Shown piece after piece: positions 1 through 9,728 of a stretch of DNA of 60,601 bases (position 1 is the stretch's first letter; every line of letters begins with the position of its first letter). The translations under genes and the position numbers were made by a program. The notes below the pieces were generated by a model. That model saw nothing but the letters and a program-made list of their open reading frames with translations. It was not told where the DNA came from and did not search any database. The stretch is from the NCBI GenBank assembly GCA_021775005.1, contig JAJFIK010000064.1, forward strand, positions 1 through 60,601, given 5' to 3'. Origin of the DNA: Rhodospirillales bacterium. Its GTDB lineage: Bacteria > Pseudomonadota > Alphaproteobacteria > JAJFIK01.

Positions 1-38
1 AAGACCCTTCCTGCTTGCAGGGAGGGTCTTTTTTTGTG
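1..38. terminator. Rho-independent terminator at the left edge
   Basis: A 14-base stem (one G-T wobble) with a two-base loop is followed by a run of seven T on the plus strand. It most likely ends a plus-strand gene that lies outside the window and separates it from clpS. On the minus strand there is no comparable T run inside the window. Confidence 0.85.
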
Positions 39-157
39 CATTGCGCCAATTGACCTCTGGCCGCGAGGTGAGCAAGACCCTAACTTAATATTCATAGTGA
101 ATGGGCGACAGTAGCTTTTGTAGACACTGGCGCTTGCAGGAAACCACCGGGAGACCG

Positions 158-484
158 ATGTCCGACAAGCAAAATCCGCCGGATGATGACTTTGAAGTTG
201 GGATTGTCACCAAGACAAAGCCCAAGACCAAGCGCCCGCCGCTCTACAAAGTGATGTTGTTGAATGACGATTTCACACCAATGGAGTTCGTTGTTCACGT
301 GCTGGAACGGTTCTTCAATAAGGGCCGGGAGGATGCGACGAGAATTATGCTGCATGTCCACCGAAGTGGTGTGGGAATTTGTGGTGTGTTCACCTACGAA
401 GTCGCAGAGACAAAGGTGTCGGCGGTAACAGAGTTTGCCGCTCGTCATCAGCATCCTCTTAAATGCACAATGGAAAAGGAGTAA
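158..484 (+). CDS. clpS: ClpS, ATP-dependent Clp protease adaptor
   Basis: The 108-residue product is the ClpS adaptor, which binds proteins with bulky hydrophobic N-terminal residues (N-degrons) and hands them to ClpA of the ClpAP protease in the cytoplasm. The disordered N-terminal tail (about 1-26) is followed by the conserved core with N36-D37-D38 and, near residue 68, the histidine that corresponds to the pocket residues binding the N-degron; [14 protein letters not shown] is also typical. An upstream ATG at 101 would add 19 residues, but the ATG at 158 has a GGGAG motif just ahead of it and gives the usual family length. It is followed six bases later by clpA, the normal arrangement. 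Confidence 0.96.
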   Translation: MSDKQNPPDDDFEVGIVTKTKPKTKRPPLYKVMLLNDDFTPMEFVVHVLERFFNKGREDATRIMLHVHRSGVGICGVFTYEVAETKVSAVTEFAARHQHPLKCTMEKE

Positions 485-490
485 GGGCGC

Positions 491-2827
491 GTGCCGACGT
501 TTTCGGAAAGTTTTGAACAAGCCTTTCACCGCGCACTTCGGTTTGCGTCTGAGCGCAATCACGAGCATGCGACGTTGGAGCACCTGTTGCTCGCCCTTAC
601 CGAAGACGACGATGCCGTCGGGGTGATGGATGCCTGTGATGTGGACATTGAAATGTTGCGCCAGGGGCTCATCAGTTACATCGATAATGATTTGGCCAAT
701 TTGATTGTCCCCGGGCTGATGGAGCCCTCGCCGACGATTGGCTTCCAACGTGTGATCAAACGCGCCGCCATTCATGTGCAGAGTTCTGGCCGCGACCAGG
801 TGACGGGCGCGAATGTTCTTGTGGCGCTGATGAGTGAGCGCGAGAGTCCGGCCTTCGCCATGCTCGAAGACCAGGATATGTCGCGCTTTGATGCGGTCAA
901 TTTCATTTCTCACGGAGTCGCCAAAGCGCCCGGCAAGTCCGAGCCTCGGCCCATTCGCGGGCATGATGAGGAAGATCTCGGCGAAGATGGCAAAAAGGCC
1001 AATGACGCGCTTGAGAATTACTGCATAAACCTCAATGCCAAGGCCGCAGAGGGTAAAATTGACCCCCTTATTGGCCGGGATGCCGAGGTGGAGCGCGCCA
1101 TCCAAATTCTTTGCCGTCGGAGCAAGAACAATCCGCTTTTTGTGGGTGACCCGGGCGTCGGCAAGACCGCCATAGCTGAGGGCCTTGCGCGCCAAATTCA
1201 TGAAGGCGAAGTGCCGGACGTATTGAAAGACGCGACGATTTTCTCCCTCGACATGGGAACGCTTTTGGCGGGCACACGCTATCGCGGCGATTTTGAAGAG
1301 CGTCTGAAATCAGTCATCAAGGAACTTGAGGACTATGATGGTGCCATCATGTTCATCGATGAAATTCATACAGTGATCGGCGCGGGAGCCACATCCGGCG
1401 GGGCCATGGATGCCTCAAACCTGCTCAAGCCGGCCCTGCAGTCGGGCACGCTCCGCTGCATGGGGTCGACGACCTATAAGGAATACCGTCAGCACTTTGA
1501 GAAAGATCGCGCACTGGTGCGCCGGTTCCAGAAAATCGATGTGACTGAGCCGTCAATTGACGACACCATCAAGATTCTCAAGGGCCTGAAGCCTTATTTC
1601 GAGGAACACCACAAGGTACGCTACACCGCTGACGCATTGAAAACGGCAGTTGAGTTGGCAGCAAAATATCTGCACGACCGCAAACTGCCGGACAAAGCCA
1701 TCGATGTGATCGACGAAGTGGGTGCGAGCCAAATGCTCCTCCCTGAATCGCGGCGCAAGAAAACCATTGGCGTCAAAGACGTGGAAGTTGTGCTTGCGAA
1801 AATGGCGCGCATCCCCCCGAAGACCGTATCCAAGACCGATACCGAAGCGTTGAAGGATTTGGAAACAAACCTCAAACGCATGGTGTTCGGCCAGGATGAA
1901 GCCATCGGCAAACTGGCTGCGGCCATGAAGATGAGCCGGGCGGGCCTGCGTGAAGCAGAAAAGCCGATCGGCAACTTCTTGTTCTCCGGCCCCACGGGCG
2001 TGGGCAAGACGGAAGTGGCGCGGCAACTCGCCAGTGTCATGGGCCTGGAGCTCATTCGCTTTGATATGTCGGAATATATGGAACGCCATACCGTGAGCCG
2101 TTTGATCGGGGCACCTCCGGGCTATGTGGGCTTTGATCAAGGCGGGCTTTTAACAGACGGCATCGATCAGAACCCCCATTGTGTCTTGCTGCTTGACGAG
2201 ATTGAGAAGGCGCATCCGGATCTGTTCAACATTCTTTTGCAGATCATGGATCACGGCAAGCTGACCGATCACAATGGCAAGAAGATCGACTTCCGCAATG
2301 TCACGTTGATCATGACCACCAATGCGGGCGCGGCAGATTTGGCCAAGCCTGCCATTGGGTTTGGGCGCGAGAAACGAGAAGGGGACGATTCAGAGGCGAT
2401 CAACCGCTTGTTCTCCCCTGAATTCCGTAATCGGCTTGATGCCATCATCGGGTTCAAAAGCCTGCCGCAAGACGTTGTGCACAAAGTGGTGGAAAAATTC
2501 GTCATGCAGCTCGAAGCGCAGTTGGCGGATCGCAACATCACGTTTGAGCTCAATGAAGCGGCGACCTCATGGCTTGCGACCCGCGGCTATGATGAGCGTA
2601 TGGGGGCTCGGCCCTTGGCGCGCGTCATTGAAGAAAACATCAAACGGCCGCTGGCGGAGGAAATCCTCTTCGGCAAGCTTGCCAAAGGCGGGGAAGTTTT
2701 GGTGAAAACCAAAATGGATGACGACGGCAAGGAAGTGATCACGTTTGAATTTGAAGCTGCGCCGGAGCGTCGCCCACGCAAAAAAGGCAAAGGTGGTAGC
2801 AAGAAAAACACCGAGGAAGTTGAGTAG
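491..2827 (+). CDS. clpA: ClpA, AAA+ unfoldase of ClpAP
   Basis: The 778-residue protein is the Hsp100 unfoldase that recognises substrates directly or through ClpS and threads them into the ClpP peptidase. The double Clp N-domain spans about 1-145. AAA1 has Walker A GDPGVGKT (219-226) and a Walker B with FIDE near 288-291. AAA2 has Walker A GPTGVGKT (500-507), the pore loop GYVG (544-547) and Walker B LLLDE (566-570). The C-terminal Clp D2-small domain is complete, and the protein ends in a short basic tail. The start codon is GTG. The stop lies three bases from the stop of the convergent HIT gene, leaving no room for a separate terminator. clpP is not in the window. Confidence 0.97.
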   Translation: MPTFSESFEQAFHRALRFASERNHEHATLEHLLLALTEDDDAVGVMDACDVDIEMLRQGLISYIDNDLANLIVPGLMEPSPTIGFQRVIKRAAIHVQSSGRDQVTGANVLVALMSERESPAFAMLEDQDMSRFDAVNFISHGVAKAPGKSEPRPIRGHDEEDLGEDGKKANDALENYCINLNAKAAEGKIDPLIGRDAEVERAIQILCRRSKNNPLFVGDPGVGKTAIAEGLARQIHEGEVPDVLKDATIFSLDMGTLLAGTRYRGDFEERLKSVIKELEDYDGAIMFIDEIHTVIGAGATSGGAMDASNLLKPALQSGTLRCMGSTTYKEYRQHFEKDRALVRRFQKIDVTEPSIDDTIKILKGLKPYFEEHHKVRYTADALKTAVELAAKYLHDRKLPDKAIDVIDEVGASQMLLPESRRKKTIGVKDVEVVLAKMARIPPKTVSKTDTEALKDLETNLKRMVFGQDEAIGKLAAAMKMSRAGLREAEKPIGNFLFSGPTGVGKTEVARQLASVMGLELIRFDMSEYMERHTVSRLIGAPPGYVGFDQGGLLTDGIDQNPHCVLLLDEIEKAHPDLFNILLQIMDHGKLTDHNGKKIDFRNVTLIMTTNAGAADLAKPAIGFGREKREGDDSEAINRLFSPEFRNRLDAIIGFKSLPQDVVHKVVEKFVMQLEAQLADRNITFELNEAATSWLATRGYDERMGARPLARVIEENIKRPLAEEILFGKLAKGGEVLVKTKMDDDGKEVITFEFEAAPERRPRKKGKGGSKKNTEEVE

Positions 2828-2830
2828 GGT

Positions 2831-3250
2831 TCAGAGTTTCTCTGCGATCGTCCTTGCCAACGCCGCCAGTTCCGCGTCATCAGCGCGGCCATCACCGCCG
2901 TGTTTACCGAGCGCTTCACCTTGCCATTTTGGAATAATGTGGAAGTGGATATGAAATACAGTTTGCCCCGCTGCCGCGCCATTGAATTGCATAATGCGCA
3001 CACCATCGGGCTCCAGAGCAGCTTGCACGGCTTTGGCAACTTTCTGTGTTTTGACGGCGAGACGCGCCAGCCATTCTGGTTCGATCTCAAATAGATTTGC
3101 AGCATCTGTTTTTGGAATCACCAGCGTGTGGCCGTTGCTTTGCGGAAATATGTCCATAAAAGCGAGCACCTCGTCATCCTCAAAGACCTTGTGACAAGGG
3201 ATTTCGCCGCGCAGTATTTTGGCAAACAGGTTCTCTTTGTCATAGCTCAT
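2831..3250 (-). CDS. HIT family hydrolase (HinT-like)
   Basis: The 139-residue protein belongs to the histidine triad superfamily, small nucleotide hydrolases or transferases acting on AMP-amine or dinucleoside polyphosphate bonds. The signature H-x-H-x-H is at residues 100-104 (HIHFH) and is followed by IIPKW, and the N-terminal part LFAKILRGEIPC is typical of the HinT/HIT-like branch. It starts four bases after the stop of the acyltransferase gene on the same strand, so it is probably the last gene of that operon. It converges on clpA. The substrate cannot be assigned from sequence alone. Confidence 0.92.
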   Translation of the reverse strand: MSYDKENLFAKILRGEIPCHKVFEDDEVLAFMDIFPQSNGHTLVIPKTDAANLFEIEPEWLARLAVKTQKVAKAVQAALEPDGVRIMQFNGAAAGQTVFHIHFHIIPKWQGEALGKHGGDGRADDAELAALARTIAEKL

Positions 3251-3254
3251 TGCT

Positions 3255-4415
3255 TCAATCCTTTCGGAACGGCAGATGCCGCTTTAAGTGCGTTTGATCT
3301 TCAGCCACGTGGCGGCGTTCTTGTTCCAGGTAGTTGTCTACGGCGGTACGGAAATTGGGGTCCGCAATCCAATGCGCTGAATATGTTGTCACAGGCTCAT
3401 AGCCGCGAACAAGTTTGTGGCCCCCTTGAGCGCCAGCTTCTACGGTTTTGAGGCACTTTGCGATGGCATAGTCGATGGCCTGGTAGTAGCAGAGCTCGAA
3501 GTGCAGAAACTTATGGTGTTCCGTACAGCCCCAGTAGCGGCCATAGATCGTGTCGCCGCCAACCATATTGAGCGCCCCGGCAATGGGCTGCCCATCGCGA
3601 TAGGCGAAAATCAGTAAAACATCATCAGCCATGCGCTTTGCAAGAAGCGAGAAGAACGGGCGTGTGAGATAGGGATAGCCCCATTTGCGCGCGCCGGTAT
3701 CCTGATAGAAGACCCAGAACGCATCCCAATCTGCTTCGGTGGCTTCGCGGCCGGTGATCCACTTGATCTCGATACCATCTTCAACGGCGCGAGCACGCTC
3801 CCGGCGCAGGGCTTTGCGCTTGGCCGATGACAGCGCTGCGAGAAAATCCTCAAAGCTCTCATAGCCCTTGTTCTGCCAATGAAATTGTTGGTCCGTGCGC
3901 TGCAAAAACCCCAACCGCCCCAGGGCATCCCAGTCCGGCTTAGGTAGAAATGTGATGTGGGCGGACGATAGCGCGCTTTGATCGGTGACCTGCGCAATGG
4001 CAGAGGCAAGCGCGGTGCGATAAAGCTCTGCGTCGTCCCCCGGGCTGATCAAGAGGCGCGGGCCGGTTACCGGCGTGAAGGGCACAGAAAGTTGCAGCTT
4101 GGGATAATACCGTCCGCCCGCGTTCTCAAAGGCTTCCGCCCAGCCATAGTCAAAGACGTATTCGCCTTGGCTGTGGCTTTTCAAATAGGCCGGTGCCGCG
4201 GCCACAACTTTGTTGTCTCGTTCCAGCAAGATGTGATGCGGTGCCCACCCGGTTTCGGCAGAAGCCGAACCACTTTCCTCCAGTGCGTTGAGGAAGGCGT
4301 GACTGACAAAGGGATTGTAGGGTTGGCCTTTTGGGTTGGCAATCGCGTCCCACTCAACGGGGGCAATAGCGGCCATGGATGGCGCAGTTCGCGCGCTAAA
4401 CGTTCCCTCGGTCAT
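3255..4415 (-). CDS. GNAT/FemAB-like acyltransferase (COG3146 type)
   Basis: The 386-residue protein resembles the peptidoglycan-biosynthesis-like GNAT/FemAB family (COG3146, formerly DUF482), which is frequent in Proteobacteria. Visible features are an N-terminal lobe with NPFVSHAFLNALE (about 34-46), the stretch WAPHHILLE, and a C-terminal acyltransferase lobe with GQPIAGALNMVGGDTIYGRYWGC, where an acyl or aminoacyl donor would be bound. There is no signal peptide or membrane segment, so it is cytoplasmic. It overlaps the upstream diesterase gene by four bases (ATGA) and is translationally coupled to it. The acceptor is unknown; a role in envelope modification is only inference from the family. 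Confidence 0.82.
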   Translation of the reverse strand: MTEGTFSARTAPSMAAIAPVEWDAIANPKGQPYNPFVSHAFLNALEESGSASAETGWAPHHILLERDNKVVAAAPAYLKSHSQGEYVFDYGWAEAFENAGGRYYPKLQLSVPFTPVTGPRLLISPGDDAELYRTALASAIAQVTDQSALSSAHITFLPKPDWDALGRLGFLQRTDQQFHWQNKGYESFEDFLAALSSAKRKALRRERARAVEDGIEIKWITGREATEADWDAFWVFYQDTGARKWGYPYLTRPFFSLLAKRMADDVLLIFAYRDGQPIAGALNMVGGDTIYGRYWGCTEHHKFLHFELCYYQAIDYAIAKCLKTVEAGAQGGHKLVRGYEPVTTYSAHWIADPNFRTAVDNYLEQERRHVAEDQTHLKRHLPFRKD

Positions 4416-5179
4416 GCAGCTGAAACGCCCATGATGCCATGGTCCTCAGGCCGAAAGCCCTCAAAAATTATGTTGTCGGCATGACGAAGAACTTTTGGCA
4501 GGTCGGTTGGGTCTTTTACGGTCCAGGCAAGGACAGGTTTGCCCAGGGCGCGCATGCGGGCCGGGCCAAAGGCGGGCAGGTGTCTGTAGTCATAGGCGCA
4601 AAACTGCGGACGGCTGACGAAATTAAACAGCATCTGCGTCATCGCAAGTTTACCCAATAGCGCTTGACGGCTGCCCGACGCGCGAAAAAAATCCTGTGAG
4701 ACCTGCCCGCGCGGAAATCGCGGGGCGTTTTTGGCGAACCAGCCCACCGAATAGGGATTGAAGGATTGAATGGCGAATGTGCCGTTATAGTCATCCAGCA
4801 AATTCGCAACGCCCTGTTCTAATTGTCCTACATCACGGCGAAAGGATTTCAGCTCTATAAGCATCGGCACGCGACCGTCAATTTGTTTGAGTATCTCTCG
4901 CAAGGTGGGAATGGTGTCAGCGCTGCCGTTTAGTTTGATTGATGTCAGCTCGGTGCTCGAGTGATCGGCCATTTTACCGCTCTCATCGGTAAGGCGCTCA
5001 AGGGTGCGGTCATGAAAGACCATGACCTCTCCATCGGCGGCAAGGTGCACATCAAGTTCGATGCCATAGCGGGCGTCAGCTGCGGCCTCGAACGCGGATC
5101 GGGAATTTTCCACAATACCGCGCGAGATGTCATGAAGCCCGCGGTGAGCAATGGGTGTTGTGCAAAGCCAATCAGCCAT
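4412..5179 (-). CDS. Glycerophosphodiester phosphodiesterase
   Basis: The 255-residue protein hydrolyses glycerophosphodiesters to glycerol 3-phosphate and an alcohol, recycling phospholipid head groups. It has the GDPD fold signature: H12-R13-G14 near the N terminus, E41 and D43 in GIELDVHLAADG, and H56-D57, which together form the metal and catalytic site. No signal peptide is visible, so it is the cytoplasmic UgpQ type. Its ATG overlaps the stop of the upstream RidA-like gene in TAATG and its stop overlaps the downstream acyltransferase start, so three genes form a tightly coupled unit. Confidence 0.93.
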   Translation of the reverse strand: MADWLCTTPIAHRGLHDISRGIVENSRSAFEAAADARYGIELDVHLAADGEVMVFHDRTLERLTDESGKMADHSSTELTSIKLNGSADTIPTLREILKQIDGRVPMLIELKSFRRDVGQLEQGVANLLDDYNGTFAIQSFNPYSVGWFAKNAPRFPRGQVSQDFFRASGSRQALLGKLAMTQMLFNFVSRPQFCAYDYRHLPAFGPARMRALGKPVLAWTVKDPTDLPKVLRHADNIIFEGFRPEDHGIMGVSAA

Positions 5180-5649
5180 TATGCAATTTCAAACACCGCA
5201 TCGATCTCAACGGCCACGTTGAACGGCAAGCTCGGGGCGCCAACGGCAAAGCGGGCATGGCGTCCTTTGTCTCCCAGCACATCCACCATTAAATTGGACG
5301 CGCCGTTTATGACCGCTGGATGATCGCCAAACTCTGGCGGGCAATTCACAAACCCGCCAAGTTTTACGCAGCGCACGATACGCTCAAGGTCTCCGCCACA
5401 TGCATCTTTCACCTGCGCCAAAATATTGAGGCCACAAAGACGCGCAGCTTCCTGACCCTGTTCCACGGTAAAGTCTGTGCCGACCTTACCGATGAGGTCC
5501 AATTTTCCTTCGGCATTGAACGGCACTTGGCCAGCAACAAAAACCTGCTTGCCGCTTATGACATATGGCACGTAGTTCGCGGCTGCTTTGGCCGGTGTGG
5601 GCAATGTGATTTTGAGCTCTTTGAGGCGCGCTTCGATGGGTCCGGTCAT
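5179..5649 (-). CDS. RidA/YjgF-type enamine deaminase
   Basis: The 156-residue protein belongs to the RidA (YjgF/YER057c/UK114) superfamily, which hydrolyses reactive enamine/imine intermediates made by PLP enzymes. The C-terminal motif HARFAVGAPSLPFNVAVEID contains the arginine and glutamate positions that mark active members, and GFVNCPPEF matches the longer COG0251 variants of about 150 residues. It has no targeting signal. It is the first gene of the minus-strand unit RidA-like, GDPD, acyltransferase, HIT, with overlap or near overlap at each junction. The biological substrate is not indicated by the neighbours. Confidence 0.9.
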   Translation of the reverse strand: MTGPIEARLKELKITLPTPAKAAANYVPYVISGKQVFVAGQVPFNAEGKLDLIGKVGTDFTVEQGQEAARLCGLNILAQVKDACGGDLERIVRCVKLGGFVNCPPEFGDHPAVINGASNLMVDVLGDKGRHARFAVGAPSLPFNVAVEIDAVFEIA

Positions 5650-5716
5650 GGGATATCCTTAAGTTGGGTCTACCCCCAGACTAGCAAGACAGGGCGCGCC
5701 CCGCCATGACTAAGGG

Positions 5717-6685
5717 CTACTGGATTAAATTGGGCGGTGTTCGCCCGGCAAAGAATGCTTCCAGGTTATCCAGGGCCAACATTCCCATGGCAGTGCGGGT
5801 TTCCAATGTGGCGCTGCCAAGATGGGGGAGCGCAAAGACATTGGGCAGATCGCGGTATTCGGCGCGCAGATCAGGTTCGCCATCGAAGACATCAAGACCG
5901 GCTGCTGCCAGGCCGCCACTCTTAAGCGCAGTGATGACGTCCTCGTCCACCAGCAGGTCACCGCGCGCCGGATTGATGAGGATAGCGCCTTGGGGGAGGT
6001 GCGCCAGCCGCTCCGCGTTGATCATGTGGCGGGTTTCCGTCGTGGCTGCGCAAGCCAGCACCAGAACATCCGATATGCCGAGCAATTCTTCGAGGCTCGC
6101 GTGAAAGATCGCGCCTGTCTCAACGCCCGCATCTGTACGCCTGCGACCGTGATAATGGACCGTCATGCCAAAGCCGCGGGCGCGAGACGCGATGGCGGTA
6201 CCAATCCGGCCCATGCCCACAATACCGAGCCGCTTGTCGCCCAAAGATGATCCTAAAAGGTGGGTAGGGGACCAGCCTGGCCAACTCGCCTCGCGGATTT
6301 GCGTCATGCCTTCCTTGGCCCGCCGGGCCGCGCCGAGCATGAGCAGCATGGCGATATCGGCTGTCGCGTCAGTCAAAACATCAGGGGTATTGGTGATGGC
6401 GATATGGCGTTCCGCCAGGGCGGCGAGGTCTAGATGGTCGAGGCCAGCGCCAAAATTGGCAATGATCTTCACCGATGCAGGCAGGGCATTAATCATCGGG
6501 CGCGGCAGTTTGTCTGCGACACAAGGCAGAAGGGCAGCGGCACCTTCAAGGCGGGCAAGAAGGGCATCGCCGGTCAGGGGGGTATCTTCTGTCGCCAGAA
6601 CCGCATCAAAGATTTGCACGGCGCGGGCCTCCACAGGTTGCGGCAGAGGGCGGGTGATCACAACTCGCGGAGGCATTGGAGGCAT
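5717..6685 (-). CDS. D-2-hydroxyacid dehydrogenase (glyoxylate/hydroxypyruvate reductase-like)
   Basis: The 322-residue NAD(P)-dependent enzyme belongs to the D-isomer-specific 2-hydroxyacid dehydrogenases. The Rossmann motif GMGRIG is at about 157-162, and the catalytic set is complete: R241 in NPARGDLVDE-like context, E270, and H288 in LPHLGSAT. The R at 180-182 after the second beta strand (HGRRRT) suggests NADP preference, as in glyoxylate/hydroxypyruvate reductases. A second in-frame ATG three codons in (6676) has an AAGGG nine bases upstream and may be the true start. It is divergent from eipB with only 38 bases between the two genes. Confidence 0.92.
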   Translation of the reverse strand: MPPMPPRVVITRPLPQPVEARAVQIFDAVLATEDTPLTGDALLARLEGAAALLPCVADKLPRPMINALPASVKIIANFGAGLDHLDLAALAERHIAITNTPDVLTDATADIAMLLMLGAARRAKEGMTQIREASWPGWSPTHLLGSSLGDKRLGIVGMGRIGTAIASRARGFGMTVHYHGRRRTDAGVETGAIFHASLEELLGISDVLVLACAATTETRHMINAERLAHLPQGAILINPARGDLLVDEDVITALKSGGLAAAGLDVFDGEPDLRAEYRDLPNVFALPHLGSATLETRTAMGMLALDNLEAFFAGRTPPNLIQ

Positions 6686-6723
6686 CCCTTATTATTGCCA
6701 CAGGTTTCGTGTAGGGTTGTCCC

Positions 6724-7509
6724 ATGGTTCGTATGATTTTTACAATTCTGGCGCTCAGCGTCTTGGGGCTTGGTACCGCAGCGGCGCAAGCGCTGCAGCC
6801 TCATCGCGCGCTCTATCGTGTGGAATTGGCTGACTCGACTGCATCTACAGGCATTATGGACGCCAGCGGGCTCATCGGGTTCGAATGGACGGCCAGCTGT
6901 GAGGCCTTCATTTCCAGTCAAAGGCTCTATACGCGGTTTGTGACCACGGAAGGGCTTGCGACCAGCTCCGACATTCTTCTCAATTCCGAGGAAGCGCTCG
7001 ATGGCAGCAGTTTTAGTTTTGACATCGCCGACCGGATCAATGGCAATGTGATTGATCACGTCGCGGGTGATGTAGAAGACAATATCATCCGCTACAGCAT
7101 GCCCATCCGGCAGTTGGGCGATTTGCCCTCGGGCACCATATTTCCGACGGCGCAGTCAGCGCTTCTGCTCACCAGTGCAATGGCGGGGCAGGAATATGTG
7201 GAAACCCGGATTTTTGACGGCGGAGACGAAACCGAAGTCTATGACATTGTTTCGCGCATTTCTCGTCACAACGAGTTTTTTCTACCGCATCCGGATTCAG
7301 ATGGCGTAACGCTGCTCGCTCCGCTTCAGTCTTGGTTTGTGGCTATGAGTTACTACACCCTGGAAAATGTAGACGGACTGCCGCATTATGAGGTGTCCTA
7401 TCGCATGTTCAACAACGGTGTTGTTGACGAGCTGCTGATGGATTATGGCGACTACGCGTTTCGCGCGCGTCTCATGCAGCTTGACTATTTAACGCCGCCA
7501 TCTTGCTGA
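6724..7509 (+). CDS. eipB: EipB-like periplasmic envelope integrity protein (DUF1849)
   Basis: The 261-residue protein has a signal peptide (about 1-21, cleaved near AAAQA) and matches the EipB family, periplasmic beta-spiral proteins that maintain envelope integrity in Brucella and relatives. Seen directly: [13 protein letters not shown] at the mature N terminus, a single cysteine at C59 and another as the very last residue, C261. In Brucella EipB a conserved cysteine pair forms a structural disulfide, and this pair fits it. The 3' end overlaps the convergent dinB gene by 25 bases, and the last cysteine codon lies in the overlap. The DUF1849 assignment is by recognition of the sequence pattern, not by search. 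Confidence 0.85.
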   Translation: MVRMIFTILALSVLGLGTAAAQALQPHRALYRVELADSTASTGIMDASGLIGFEWTASCEAFISSQRLYTRFVTTEGLATSSDILLNSEEALDGSSFSFDIADRINGNVIDHVAGDVEDNIIRYSMPIRQLGDLPSGTIFPTAQSALLLTSAMAGQEYVETRIFDGGDETEVYDIVSRISRHNEFFLPHPDSDGVTLLAPLQSWFVAMSYYTLENVDGLPHYEVSYRMFNNGVVDELLMDYGDYAFRARLMQLDYLTPPSC

Positions 7510-8795
7510 GGCTTTTCTTTGGAGTCGGCTGGCGGCTTTGAGCGGCGCAAGCCGCGGCCTTTTCCAATTGCTTCTTTGCCATATTTATCTCGAAGCTGAT
7601 CCACGGCCCGTTCTGCATCCGCGCGTCGGGTACGCGCTTCGTCAATGAGGTCCGGTGGGTCGGCGTGTTGCTCATGAACCAGCCCGCTGATGCCAATTCC
7701 GATCAAGCGGAACGCCGTGCCATCCACTTCTGGTTTCAGCATATCGCGTCCCACATCAAAAATTATGTCTGCCAGTTGCGTCGGATTCTCAAGCGAATGG
7801 CTGCGGGTTCGGATCTTAAAGTTTGACGTGCGGAGCTTTAGCGTAACGGTTCGGCCAGCTGTTTCTTTTTCTTTGGCAAGGCGCGCCACTTTCTCTGCGA
7901 GGCGCCAAAGAATGCGTTCAAGTTCTGCGTAATCGGAAATGTCGTCAAAAAAAGTTGTCTCGTTGGAGATGCTTTTACGCTCTGCTCCTTGGTGAACCTG
8001 GCGACGATCCACACCGTGGCTCAAGCGCCAGATGTGCTGCCCCATCACGCCGTAGCGCCGCATCAGCTCGGTTTCTTCCATTTTTTGCAATTGACTTACA
8101 CGGGTAATGCCGTCGCCCTTTAGTTTCGCGCCGAAGGCCTTGCCCACACCCCAAATTTTGGAGACCGGCAAGCTGGCGAGAAACTCCATGGTCTCAGCTT
8201 TGCCAATGACAGAAAACCCTCGCGGTTTATCAAGGTCTGATCCGATTTTGGATAGAAACTTTATGTGAGAGAGTCCCACAGAGGCGGTAATGCCCAACTC
8301 ATCATCGATACGTTTAACCAGCCGCGCCATGAGTTCTGCGGGTGGTGCTTTGTGCAGCCGCTCGGTGCCAGAGAGATCAAGAAACGCTTCATCAAGGGAA
8401 AGCGGTTCCACAAGGGGCGTAAGCTCTCGCATCATGGTGCGGATTTCTTTTGAGATGCTGGCGTATTTTTCCATGCTTGGTTTGATGACGACCGCATTGG
8501 GGCAGGCCTTCAAGGCTTTGAACATGGGCATAGCAGAGTGAACGCCGGAAAGGCGTGCGATATAACAGGCCGCCGAGACCACCCCGCGCTTGCCGCCGCC
8601 CACAATGACGGGCTTGTCACGTATGCTGGGGTCATCGCGCTTTTCAACCGAAGCATAGAACGCATCGCAATCCATATGAGCGATGGATAGCTCCCGCAAT
8701 TCAGGATGGCTTATCAGGTGTCGCCCCCCGCAGGACGGACAACGCTTCGTGTCTTCATCGGGCCAGGTAAAGCAATCACGGCACAGGGTGCTCAT
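7485..8795 (-). CDS. dinB: DNA polymerase IV (Y-family) with N-terminal Cys motif
   Basis: The 436-residue protein is a Y-family translesion polymerase. Catalytic carboxylates are D42 (and D44) in [14 protein letters not shown] and D135-E136 in [11 protein letters not shown]; the thumb helix-hairpin-helix and the little finger domain follow. The first about 30 residues carry two cysteine pairs, C5/C8 and C19/C22, spaced like a small zinc ribbon; such an extension is seen in alphaproteobacterial DinB proteins and is absent from the E. coli enzyme. The C terminus is Lys/Pro rich without an obvious beta-clamp motif. Its start codon overlaps the stop of the upstream ROK kinase gene, so the two are coupled. 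The 3' end overlaps eipB. Confidence 0.95.
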   Translation of the reverse strand: MSTLCRDCFTWPDEDTKRCPSCGGRHLISHPELRELSIAHMDCDAFYASVEKRDDPSIRDKPVIVGGGKRGVVSAACYIARLSGVHSAMPMFKALKACPNAVVIKPSMEKYASISKEIRTMMRELTPLVEPLSLDEAFLDLSGTERLHKAPPAELMARLVKRIDDELGITASVGLSHIKFLSKIGSDLDKPRGFSVIGKAETMEFLASLPVSKIWGVGKAFGAKLKGDGITRVSQLQKMEETELMRRYGVMGQHIWRLSHGVDRRQVHQGAERKSISNETTFFDDISDYAELERILWRLAEKVARLAKEKETAGRTVTLKLRTSNFKIRTRSHSLENPTQLADIIFDVGRDMLKPEVDGTAFRLIGIGISGLVHEQHADPPDLIDEARTRRADAERAVDQLRDKYGKEAIGKGRGLRRSKPPADSKEKPQQDGGVK

Positions 8796-9718
8796 GCGCC
8801 AGCCCCCGCGGTGCCGGTTGCTTCAGGCCAGAGCCACGCCGCGCCGCGCACACCACCGGAATCGCCATGGACATGCTTGAGGATCGGCACGGAGGTTTGG
8901 TCAGAAAAGACGTAGTCGGGCAGGCGTTCAGGGATCAGCTCATAGAGTGCATCTGCATTGGAAAGACCACCGCCAAGCACGATGCAGTCGGGGTCGAGGA
9001 CATTAATCACAGTGGCGAGACCGCGCGCGATGCGATCAGCCAGCAAGGCCACGCTTGCCTTTGCGGCTGCATCTCCGGCATGTGCGGCGGCGACAATTTC
9101 AGCGGCTGATAAGTCTTGGCCAGCGTTGCGCTTATGGGCAGCGGCAAATCCCGGCCCGGAGATCCAGGTTTCAAGGCATCCCGATCTGCCGCAAAAGCAC
9201 GAAGGCGCGTTGGCGTGTTCTGTTGCGCTAGGCCAGGGCAGGGGATTGTGGCCCCACTCCCCCGCAATGGCGTGGGGCCCCACAAGTGGTCGCCCGTTGA
9301 TAACAATACCGCCGCCGCAGCCGGTCCCAATGATCACGCCGAAGACGACCTCCTTGCCCGCTGCGGCACCGTCTATGGCTTCTGAAAGGGCAAAGCAGTT
9401 GGCGTCGTTGGCAAAACGCACCGGGCGAGCGAGAGCCTTACCGAGATCAACGTCAAACGCACGACCATTGATCCAGGTCGAATTGGCATTTTTTACCAGC
9501 CCAGTGGCGGGTGAAACGGTGCCGGGAATGGCGACGCCAATGGTGCCGGCCGCGTTGCAGTTCTCCTCAATGCGTTTCACCATAGCGACGATGGCGGCGA
9601 TAGTTCTCTGATAGTCTTCGCGCGGGGTGGAGCAGCGCAAGCGAGCAAGCTCCACGCCCTCTGCGCCGAGGGCAATGCCTTCGATTTTTGTGCCGCCAAA
9701 GTCGATACCAATTCGCAT
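8792..9718 (-). CDS. ROK family sugar kinase (fructokinase/glucokinase-like)
   Basis: The 308-residue protein is an ROK kinase. The N-terminal phosphate-binding loop is [10 protein letters not shown] (5-14), the catalytic Asp is in FANDANC (D105), and the zinc site is H157 with [10 protein letters not shown] (C174, C176, C181). There is no DNA-binding domain, so it is a kinase and not a repressor. Homologues of this length phosphorylate fructose, glucose, mannose or N-acetylglucosamine; the sequence does not settle which. It sits between a HAD-like phosphatase gene (10 bases upstream) and dinB (4-base overlap). A functional link with the HAD protein in sugar-phosphate metabolism is possible but unproven. 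Confidence 0.92.
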   Translation of the reverse strand: MRIGIDFGGTKIEGIALGAEGVELARLRCSTPREDYQRTIAAIVAMVKRIEENCNAAGTIGVAIPGTVSPATGLVKNANSTWINGRAFDVDLGKALARPVRFANDANCFALSEAIDGAAAGKEVVFGVIIGTGCGGGIVINGRPLVGPHAIAGEWGHNPLPWPSATEHANAPSCFCGRSGCLETWISGPGFAAAHKRNAGQDLSAAEIVAAAHAGDAAAKASVALLADRIARGLATVINVLDPDCIVLGGGLSNADALYELIPERLPDYVFSDQTSVPILKHVHGDSGGVRGAAWLWPEATGTAGAGA

Positions 9719-9728
9719 GGCTGCCAGC

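Noticed and set aside
1-157. Heat-shock type promoter for clpS
   Set aside because: TTGACC at 50-55 has no matching -10 at normal spacing, and no clear sigma-32 pattern could be found.
92-1201. Long minus-strand open frame (369 codons) opposite clpS and clpA
   Set aside because: Antisense shadow of two well-conserved genes; the translated sequence shows no domain and is Arg/His-rich in the way of a reverse-frame read.
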